Assembly (NCBI GenBank): GCA_002693605.1
Contig: NZQO01000060.1
Span: 1 to 11,567 of the forward strand
Source: Flavobacteriaceae bacterium
Lineage (GTDB): Bacteria; Bacteroidota; Bacteroidia; Flavobacteriales; Flavobacteriaceae
DNA: 11,567 nucleotides
Direction of reading: 5' to 3'
Shown here: positions 5,927 to 11,567 of the stretch, one piece after another
How the letters are laid out: the number at the start of each line of letters is the position of its first letter
Numbering within the stretch: the stretch's first letter is position 1
Program-made: the position numbers and the translations under genes
Notes under the pieces: model-generated
The model's database searches: none
Told to the model about the DNA's origin: nothing
Seen by the model: only the letters and a program-made list of their open reading frames with translations

Positions 5927-8257
5927 TTATTGTTTCAACAATTTTATAACGTGCCGGGTATGGCTTTCCTCCATAAAATACAGAAAATAGACGCCACTTC
6001 CAAGCGTCTCTAGAACCGTTAGCATCGTATTTGCCTCATTATGCGAAACACTTACCGGTAACGATCTTCCCGAGATATCGACCAATCGCACTTCTGAAAT
6101 ACTGTTGGAATGAGTGCTTGAAATGGTCAAGGAATTGGAAAATGGATTGGGAAATACAGTGATTTCGCTCCCTGAACCGGTAGAAATCGAGAGCACATCA
6201 CTTTGGTAATCAGCAACTTGAAAATCATCAAAATAAAATCCATCGCCTGGTATGGAACCGTCGGTCTGCATGGCAAAACGGAAGCGCACCGTCCCCGCTT
6301 GCCGATATTCGGAAAGGCTATAGGCCGAAACGTTCCAAGATTTGTTCTGTGTGAAGTTCGCCAATGTCTCCCACGAGGTCCCGCCATCATCGGAAAGTTG
6401 AAACATCACCATATCACCGGCCTCGAGTGAATGTTTCCCTACAAAACTAACTACGGGCGAAGTGGTTCCCGAAAGGTCCACGGGGGTGTTCAACGTAAAG
6501 AAATTGCTCGTACCATTCTGCGAATTTCCGCCGTTGGAATCACCAAAGCAGGCTATGCCGCTATACGAATCGTCGGTAACCACGCCCCATTGTATTCCAT
6601 TGCCGGTGGCGGTCCAGTTGGCCGCCCCATTCTCCGCGGTATCGAGAAACAAGGTTTCCTGCTGGCCAATCTGCACGGGAATTTCTAGCGATTCGTTCAA
6701 AACACCGTCTTGAAACGTATTTACGATAAGGGTAAACCCGGTTTCCTGAATATTGGCATCAATGCCAATCTGGAACGGGAATTGTTGGTTAGAGGCCCGC
6801 TCTCGGGGCGGAATAGTTCCGTAGGCAACTGCCGGGGGTACCTGCACACTTGGATTGGAGGAAATTATCTCTACGCTGACATTTTCAGCACCTTCCCCTA
6901 CCCCAACATTCTTTCCCTCTACGACAAGGTCGAAATTACCGCCCGGCGTCACTTCCCCAATAATAGTATGGCTCTGTACATCGATATAGGCACCAGCAAT
7001 CCAGGTTTGATACAGCATCGGTTTTACGTTTTCCTCTACCAATCCAAAAATTTCGCTGGGCAAGGGCCAAAAGCCGCTCCCGTCAATCTCTGGGGTCCAG
7101 CCATAAATTCCTTCAGAATGCAAATAATCGCGCGTAGTACCGCAGCTAGTATAGCCAAGCATTTGAAAGGTAACCCCGTAGGTGTACTCATTCTCATCCA
7201 GAAATGCCGATGCCCACTCGCTATAAATACCGAAGGCCGGCGGATTGGTATCGAACCCATAAGGCATCAAATAAGTGCCCGCGGTTGAGTGCGTTGAGAA
7301 GGCCGTATTGGGTTGCGCCACCGCTAGCAGGTCGCGAACGGCCACTGTTTCGGGCTCTGAAAATGCGGCCGTACCACGATAAGTGCCGGAGCACGGATCA
7401 GAGCTTGAACAGGAGGCGTCATTTGCATACCCAAATGCATAGTTCCGGTTTAGATCAACACCCAGGCAACCGCCTGAATTGGGATTTCGGTTTTTACGCC
7501 AAAGCCCTCCCCCATTGGGATTGGTAGCCCGGTTGTGCTCGTACCCATCGGGGTTCACAACCGGCACAAAATAAATTTCGCGGTTATCGATCAAGAATGC
7601 AATTTCGGGATTGGTTGTATACCGTTCCAGCAACCAGAACATATAGTTTATGGTTGCCGCCATAGAAATGGGTTCCCTGGCATGGTGCAGCGCATCGAAA
7701 TACGCTGAGGGCTCATTTTCGTCGATATCAGGATTGTCTGAGATCTTGGCCATCCAAATTTCCCTTCCTTCAATAGTAGTTCCTATACTAACTTTCTCTG
7801 AAATGATATCGGGGTATTTCTGTCGCATTGCGTCCAGTTTTAGTCCTATCTCATCATAGGTATAATAACCGCCCATGCTGCCAAGGCCAAAACCATCGGC
7901 AACGTTCTTCCCTTTCTGGTATGTGGTATTTTGCCTAAGGTCATTTTCCAACTGCCCGAGGTACCATGCTTCCATATTCGGAATTAACATCGTATACGAA
8001 AGGCCCAATTGCTCGAGGTGATATTTCTCTTCCGCGGAAACATATAAAATTAGGTTGCCAGCGTCGGAAAACTCAAGGTGATCCAAATCGAACCCCTGCT
8101 GCTGCAATTGCGCAATCTTTTTGGAAGAATTTTCGTCTAAATGTATTTTACTGGTACCGGAAGCTACTTGGGCCTGTAAGGCACTGATACACAGAGTTAA
8201 GGCAATAGTGGTGACTAGTTTTAAGAAACTGGTTATTCTCTTTTTTTTCTTTTCCAT
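5927..8257 (-). CDS. Secreted M14 zinc carboxypeptidase with T9SS C-terminal sorting domain
   Basis: This 776-aa protein is a multidomain extracellular zinc peptidase. A Lys-rich signal peptide (1-30, ending ALQAQ) is followed by a propeptide-like region (about 31-125) and an M14 catalytic domain (about 130-425). Zinc ligands are His192 and Glu195 in HAREP and His323 in STHS. Substrate-binding residues correspond to Arg254 (LWRKNR), Asn270-Arg271 (DLNRN) and Tyr378 (RDYLH), and the catalytic Glu is Glu390 (TPEIDGSGF). Next come a CARDB/Ig-like domain (about 430-530) and a MAM- or immune-inhibitor-A-like jelly roll (about 534-685, with GDGFYFDDFQV). The end is a type A T9SS tail (about 698-776, VFPNPF start and GVYFLYF near the end). 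It is expected to be exported by Sec, then by T9SS to the surface or medium. The start overlaps the preceding small gene by 25 bp, and the stop is 5 bp from the reductase gene. Confidence 0.96.
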   Translation of the reverse strand: MEKKKKRITSFLKLVTTIALTLCISALQAQVASGTSKIHLDENSSKKIAQLQQQGFDLDHLEFSDAGNLILYVSAEEKYHLEQLGLSYTMLIPNMEAWYLGQLENDLRQNTTYQKGKNVADGFGLGSMGGYYTYDEIGLKLDAMRQKYPDIISEKVSIGTTIEGREIWMAKISDNPDIDENEPSAYFDALHHAREPISMAATINYMFWLLERYTTNPEIAFLIDNREIYFVPVVNPDGYEHNRATNPNGGGLWRKNRNPNSGGCLGVDLNRNYAFGYANDASCSSSDPCSGTYRGTAAFSEPETVAVRDLLAVAQPNTAFSTHSTAGTYLMPYGFDTNPPAFGIYSEWASAFLDENEYTYGVTFQMLGYTSCGTTRDYLHSEGIYGWTPEIDGSGFWPLPSEIFGLVEENVKPMLYQTWIAGAYIDVQSHTIIGEVTPGGNFDLVVEGKNVGVGEGAENVSVEIISSNPSVQVPPAVAYGTIPPRERASNQQFPFQIGIDANIQETGFTLIVNTFQDGVLNESLEIPVQIGQQETLFLDTAENGAANWTATGNGIQWGVVTDDSYSGIACFGDSNGGNSQNGTSNFFTLNTPVDLSGTTSPVVSFVGKHSLEAGDMVMFQLSDDGGTSWETLANFTQNKSWNVSAYSLSEYRQAGTVRFRFAMQTDGSIPGDGFYFDDFQVADYQSDVLSISTGSGSEITVFPNPFSNSLTISSTHSNSISEVRLVDISGRSLPVSVSHNEANTMLTVLETLGSGVYFLYFMEESHTRHVIKLLKQ

Positions 8258-8445
8258 ATAAAGTAAAGGATAATAAAAACGATGGGTAAAACGATATATA
8301 TAATGACATCTGCCGGATTCATCAAATCTAAGGGCGAATAATCGCCACCTTGAGGTACGCCGGTGGGTGTTTGGGCATAGAAATTGCTACAGGAAAGAAT
8401 AAAAATAAAAGTTGCTATCGGTACTATTCCACACTTTTTTTCCAT
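8233..8445 (-). CDS. Small signal-peptide/membrane-anchored protein of unknown function
   Basis: This 70-aa protein begins with a signal-like segment (about 5-24, IATFIFILSCSNFYAQ) and then a short polar, Gly/Pro-rich linker (TPTGVPQGGDYSPLDL). One strongly hydrophobic helix follows (about 46-62, IIYIVLPIVFIILYFIW), then a very basic tail (KRKKRE). The layout predicts a short periplasmic loop with the tail in the cytoplasm. The Cys in SCSNF could be a lipobox-like residue, but SCS lacks the usual Leu/Gly/Ala spacing, so Ala-Gln cleavage is more likely. The ORF is open upstream to 8559, but the ATG at 8445 gives the sensible signal peptide. It overlaps the start of the peptidase gene by 25 bp in the -1 frame. 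Similar tiny proteins with an NPADVIIYIVLP-type segment are recalled from Flavobacteriia without a known role. Confidence 0.75.
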   Translation of the reverse strand: MEKKCGIVPIATFIFILSCSNFYAQTPTGVPQGGDYSPLDLMNPADVIIYIVLPIVFIILYFIWKRKKRE

Positions 8446-8583
8446 CAGTTTATTTTTTAGCTGAATGTACTTAAAATAGCTAGTTTCCGCAGAAAATTTA
8501 ACAAATAATGTTAAGTTTTTGGAATTGTGGAAAGTATGGCGTACTATACCGTGTTGCAATAATTTAAAACAAAGGAAATATAT
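8446..8583. promoter_or_regulatory. Divergent control region between the small membrane protein operon and rpoD
   Basis: These 138 bp must contain promoters in both directions. No exact TAnnTTTG box was found on either strand. On the plus strand, TTGGAA (8519-8524) and TACTAT (8542-8547) are separated by 17 bp, like a generic -35/-10 pair, which is weak evidence in this phylum. AAAGGAAA (8571-8578) in front of the rpoD ATG is a plausible ribosome binding site. An 11-bp inverted repeat lies at 8493-8519. Confidence 0.4.
8493..8519. repeat. Imperfect 11-bp inverted repeat upstream of rpoD
   Basis: The arms AAAATTTAACA (8493-8503) and TGTTAAGTTTT (8509-8519) pair at 10 of 11 positions around a 5-nt spacer; the inner six bases of each arm are perfect. 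It lies about 65 bp before the rpoD ATG and about 48 bp before the divergent gene, a suitable place for an operator serving either. Its very high AT content means chance is a real alternative. Confidence 0.4.
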
Positions 8584-9450
8584 ATGAGACAGCTCAAAAT
8601 TACGAAGCAGGTAACCAACCGTGAAACCAAATCTTTGAACAGTTATTTACAGGATGTAAGTAAGATCGACATGATTACTGCCGAAGAGGAAGTAGAGTTG
8701 GCACAGCGCATTCGTGAGGGAGACCAGGCAGCATTGGAAAAGTTGACACGCGCTAATTTGCGTTTCGTAATTTCGGTGGCAAAGCAGTATCAAAATCAAG
8801 GACTTAGTCTATCAGACCTTATTAATGAAGGAAATGTTGGTCTGGTTAAGGCTGCCAAACGTTTCGACGAGACTAGGGGTTTTAAGTTTATCTCGTACGC
8901 CGTATGGTGGATTCGCCAATCCATATTGCAGGCCATAGCTGAGCAGGCCCGGGTGGTACGCTTACCGTTGAACAAGATTGGTGATATCAGCAAGATTAAC
9001 AAGGCTGCTATCCATCTCGAGCAGATACACCAGCGCAAGCCCACACCCGAGGAAATAGCCAAGGAATTAGACATTTCGGTTAGGAAGGTAAAGAGTTCCT
9101 TGAAAAACTCGAACAAGAGTCTTTCCATGGACGCACCCTTCCAGGAAGGTGAGAATGATAATAACCTGTACGACGTGGTAAGCTCTGGAGAGAGCCCGAA
9201 CCCCGATAAATCGTTAATACACGAATCGTTGCGCATTGAGATTGACAGGGCCCTCGACACCCTTTCTCCGCGAGAGGCTGATGTAGTGCGCCTTAATTTC
9301 GGACTGGGCGGGCAACCTGTAATGACGCTACAGGAAATTGGCGATACCTTTGATTTAAGCCGTGAGCGGGTGCGCCAAATTCGCGAAAAGGCAATTCGCA
9401 GGCTGCGCCAACAATCTAAGAGCCATATCCTCAAAAAGTACCTAGGATAA
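8584..9450 (+). CDS. rpoD: Primary RNA polymerase sigma factor (sigma-70/SigA)
   Basis: This 288-aa protein is the housekeeping sigma factor that directs RNA polymerase to most promoters. It has the compact Bacteroidota form, without region 1.1 or the large non-conserved insert. Region 1.2 covers about 17-45 ([23 protein letters not shown]) and region 2 about 53-127. Region 2 includes the core-binding [31 protein letters not shown] and the melting/-10 segment [15 protein letters not shown]. Region 3 covers about 128-205 and region 4 about 220-285, with [15 protein letters not shown] and the -35-binding [21 protein letters not shown] (258-275). Its length and the N-terminal [18 protein letters not shown] match my knowledge of flavobacterial SigA. 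It starts at ATG 8584 with AAAGGA just upstream. It is transcribed divergently from the peptidase cluster and 77 bp before the permease gene. Confidence 0.97.
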   Translation: MRQLKITKQVTNRETKSLNSYLQDVSKIDMITAEEEVELAQRIREGDQAALEKLTRANLRFVISVAKQYQNQGLSLSDLINEGNVGLVKAAKRFDETRGFKFISYAVWWIRQSILQAIAEQARVVRLPLNKIGDISKINKAAIHLEQIHQRKPTPEEIAKELDISVRKVKSSLKNSNKSLSMDAPFQEGENDNNLYDVVSSGESPNPDKSLIHESLRIEIDRALDTLSPREADVVRLNFGLGGQPVMTLQEIGDTFDLSRERVRQIREKAIRRLRQQSKSHILKKYLG

Positions 9451-9527
9451 ATTTTTTAACATTTTAAGACTTCCTTATTAAGCGGGTATACTTTCTACCG
9501 TTATCTTTATGTTTCAACTAAAGATAT

Positions 9528-11366
9528 ATGACGATAGAAATTATACTCGTTTTTTCTATACTATTTACCACCATTGTTCTTTTTGCCTTCGAGGTTTTTC
9601 CCGTAGATAAAATAGCCCTTTTCATAATCGTCTCGCTTGCCGTTTGTGGCTTGGTAAAACCGGAAGAAGCCATCTCAGGCTTTTCAAATTCGGCTACGAT
9701 AACCGTCCTTGCCTTGATGATCATCGCCATCGGGATGGAGGATACGGGCGTTATATCTACCCTTGCCAGGCTATTGAAAAACCTGCACATATTGCCATTA
9801 TTACTTTTGTTGCCAGCATTTATGCTCATTACAGCGAGTATTTCGGCCTTCATTAGCACCACTGCGGTTGTAATCGTGTTCATAAAGATCATTTCAGAAT
9901 TTTCCAAGCGCTTCAACATTTCGGAATCCAAGCTGCTATTGCCCATTTCGTTTGCGGGAATTTTGGGCGGAAGCTGCACCCTTATGGGAACTTCCACCAA
10001 CCTTATCGTAAATTCAGTAGCGCGCGATCTAGGTGCAGAGAGGTTTGGCTTTTTTGAATTTACACTCTACGGCCTCGTGTTTCTTATCGTTTCTATTATT
10101 TTCATAACCATTGCTTCCCGATGGCTTCCCAAGGGCCGCCCCGAGGATATAGAAGAGGAATATAAACTGGAAAACTACGTGACCTACGTTATCGTGACCG
10201 AAGATTCGGAATTAATAGAGAAGAAAATAGAGGAAACCTTTCTTTTTAACGATGGGGAAATTAGCTTGTTGAAGCTTATAAGGGGAAATCAGGTTAACAA
10301 CGCCCCGGGACGCTATATTAAGTTACTTAAAGGGGACAAATTATTGTTACTCTGCAACTTGGAGAACCTGATGCGCCTAAACGAATTCAAAGGGCTTGAC
10401 ATTCACGAACGCCTTAATGTAGGCGAGGCAGCATATAATCTTGATGCGTTCGACCTTCCGAAGAAAAACAAGGACCTAAATGAAAACCCAGAAAATCTCG
10501 GTTTTGTAGAATTGCTGGTTCTACCCGGTTCCAATTTAATAGGAAAGACCTTAAAACAAATCAGAAAACAGAGCATTCAGAATGCCACCCCCATTGCAAT
10601 ACGGAAACGGAAGAACATCCGGAATACAAAGGAGCGCCTAATTAGAAAGGATCTGGACAAAATAGCGATAAAACCAGGCGATCGACTCTTGGTGGAAACC
10701 CCCATAGAAGATTATCCTCGGTTGGACCAAATCGAGAATGTCGCTATTCTGCGGCAGTATGACACCCCCCTACCCCAGGATTCTTTTAAGAAAACGATAG
10801 CCTTTGGTATTTTGCTCTTGGTTATTGGGCTCGCTGCAAGTGGCGTGTTAAATATTCTCATTAGTTCCCTGCTAGGCGTAAGCCTGCTACTGCTAACCAA
10901 TTGCATTGCACTTACCGAAGTATACCACCGGGTAAACTGGCAGGTGGTATTTTTATTGGCTGGAATGATACCGCTGGGAGTGGCAATGCACAATACGGGT
11001 GCCGATATGTGGATTACAGATGGGCTGCTTAACGTGCTCATGGGAAAATCGAACATCATAGTAATAGGGCTAGTTTTTCTGATTACCATGATTATGAGTG
11101 GCGTTATTAGCAACAATGCCACGGCAATTATTATGACCCCCATCGCCTTCTCGTTGGCAGAAGGATTGGAGCTGCCGTATAAGCCTTTTATACTCTCGGT
11201 GTTATTTGGGGCCAATTTTAGCTTTTTTACACCTGTTGGGTACCAAACCAACACCCTAATATATGGAATGGGGTTTTACAAATTCCGTCATTTTTTAATC
11301 ATAGGAGGCCTATTGTCTCTAATTTTATGGATTTTGGGTACCTTTATGCTATCCAGTATCCTCTAA
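9528..11366 (+). CDS. SLC13/DASS-family permease with two TrkA-C (RCK_C) domains
   Basis: This 612-aa inner-membrane transporter belongs to the divalent anion/Na+ symporter family; homologues carry sulfate, dicarboxylates or similar anions. Two membrane halves flank a cytoplasmic insert. The first half (about 3-200) carries ISTTAVV (109-115) and GTSTNLIV (154-161). The second half (about 420-612) carries the matching ISNNATAIIMTP (527-538) and TPVGYQTNTLIYG (568-580). These are the paired substrate- and sodium-binding motifs of the family. The insert holds two RCK_C-like domains, about 212-293 and 325-410, each with the GD-(K/R)-LL pattern (GDKLLLL at 269-275, GDRLLVE at 384-390). This layout is usual for bacterial SLC13 proteins with TrkA-C domains. 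The 77-bp gap after rpoD contains TTAACATT (9456-9463) and TATACTTTC (9487-9495) but no clean promoter or terminator. The transported ion cannot be named from sequence. Confidence 0.94.
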   Translation: MTIEIILVFSILFTTIVLFAFEVFPVDKIALFIIVSLAVCGLVKPEEAISGFSNSATITVLALMIIAIGMEDTGVISTLARLLKNLHILPLLLLLPAFMLITASISAFISTTAVVIVFIKIISEFSKRFNISESKLLLPISFAGILGGSCTLMGTSTNLIVNSVARDLGAERFGFFEFTLYGLVFLIVSIIFITIASRWLPKGRPEDIEEEYKLENYVTYVIVTEDSELIEKKIEETFLFNDGEISLLKLIRGNQVNNAPGRYIKLLKGDKLLLLCNLENLMRLNEFKGLDIHERLNVGEAAYNLDAFDLPKKNKDLNENPENLGFVELLVLPGSNLIGKTLKQIRKQSIQNATPIAIRKRKNIRNTKERLIRKDLDKIAIKPGDRLLVETPIEDYPRLDQIENVAILRQYDTPLPQDSFKKTIAFGILLLVIGLAASGVLNILISSLLGVSLLLLTNCIALTEVYHRVNWQVVFLLAGMIPLGVAMHNTGADMWITDGLLNVLMGKSNIIVIGLVFLITMIMSGVISNNATAIIMTPIAFSLAEGLELPYKPFILSVLFGANFSFFTPVGYQTNTLIYGMGFYKFRHFLIIGGLLSLILWILGTFMLSSIL

Positions 11367-11389
11367 ACTCTTAAATTATTTTTACAATT

Positions 11390-11567
11390 ATGGATGAAAA
11401 TACATTTTCAATTAACGATGCAATCGCAAACCTGTGGGAAAAACTAGGAGGCTGGCTAGATGCGCTAATCTTGAAACTGCCCAATTTTGCCGTTGCCATT
11501 ATCGTGATGGTGCTTTTCTATTTTCTGGCGAAAGGCCTCAACAACCTTTCCCAAAAACTTTTATTCA
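11390..11567 (+). CDS. MscS-type mechanosensitive ion channel (N-terminal 59 residues, cut by window edge)
   Basis: Only the first 59 codons are present. They give an amphipathic N-terminal stretch (about 8-28, with AIANLWEKLGGWLDALILKL), PNF, then a hydrophobic helix (about 33-48, AVAIIVMVLFYFLAKG) and a polar/basic turn (NNLSQK). A short N-terminus, then 'LPNF' and the first helix ending in 'FYFLAK', is typical of the small MscS-like channels of Bacteroidota, which release solutes when membrane tension rises. The pore helix and beta domain lie outside the window, so the assignment rests on the N-terminus alone. The gene starts 23 bp after the permease stop, so co-transcription is likely. 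ATG 11390 is preferred; an ATG at 11394 is out of frame. Confidence 0.7.
   Translation, partial: MDENTFSINDAIANLWEKLGGWLDALILKLPNFAVAIIVMVLFYFLAKGLNNLSQKLLF

Noticed and set aside
6710..7288. 192-codon open frame on the plus strand inside the M14 peptidase gene
   Set aside because: It is antisense to the zinc-binding and catalytic region, whose residues are all intact on the minus strand.
8536..8562. Possible sigma-54 type promoter (TGGCG ... TTGCA) upstream of rpoD
   Set aside because: The GG and GC elements are about six bases too far apart for the -24/-12 consensus spacing.
8796..9434. 212-codon open frame on the minus strand inside rpoD
   Set aside because: It lies wholly antisense to the conserved sigma factor. 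Its composition (Arg, Ser, Leu-rich) is that of a reversed coding frame.
9518..10000. 160-codon open frame on the minus strand over the start of the permease gene
   Set aside because: The permease frame carries clear SLC13 motifs. The antisense frame is Met/Ile/Lys-rich with no domain.

Overview
The window reads as chromosomal DNA of a marine-type member of the Bacteroidota, most likely class Flavobacteriia. Four signs point there: a short primary sigma factor without region 1.1 (288 aa), a secreted peptidase ending in a type IX secretion (T9SS) sorting domain, AT-rich leaders with little Shine-Dalgarno signal, and a TAnnTTTG-type -7 box (TATATTTG) in front of one operon. No tRNA, rRNA, CRISPR array, IS element or phage gene was seen. 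Genes are tightly packed; the longest gene-free stretch is 216 bp.

Layout. (1) 1-3021, minus strand: a secreted CocE/NonD-type serine hydrolase is followed 39 bp downstream by a P1B-type metal-efflux ATPase with an SPC metal motif, cut by the left edge. (2) 3022-3237: a divergent intergenic region with a 7-bp inverted repeat. (3) 3238-3534, plus strand: a 98-aa hydrophilic, probably disordered protein. It ends tail-to-tail with the next unit, sharing the bases CTAA for both stop codons. (4) 3531-4183, minus strand: a four-helix membrane protein and a 68-aa XRE regulator, joined by an ATGA overlap and resembling the CylR1/CylR2 arrangement. Upstream lies a perfect 10-bp inverted repeat plus a degenerate second copy 21 bp away, and the copy covers the -7 box. 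(5) 4268-8445, minus strand: a closely spaced run in the order small membrane protein, T9SS-exported M14 carboxypeptidase, aldo/keto reductase and secreted protein of unknown function. (6) 8446-8583: a divergent control region. (7) 8584-11567, plus strand: rpoD, an SLC13/DASS permease with two inserted TrkA-C (RCK_C) domains, and the start of an MscS-type mechanosensitive channel cut by the right edge.

How the genes fit together. Two secreted hydrolases (CocE-like and M14) fit a polymer- and peptide-degrading life style. The permease and the MscS-like channel, 23 bp apart, are probably co-transcribed and deal with solute or ion flux. The membrane-protein/XRE pair is the clearest self-contained regulatory module: its sites overlap its own promoter, so autoregulation is the natural reading. 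Most of the window is ordinary core genome; the points of interest are the operator architecture, the stop-codon-sharing gene pair, and the 25-bp overlap with an A8 run at the start of the peptidase gene.
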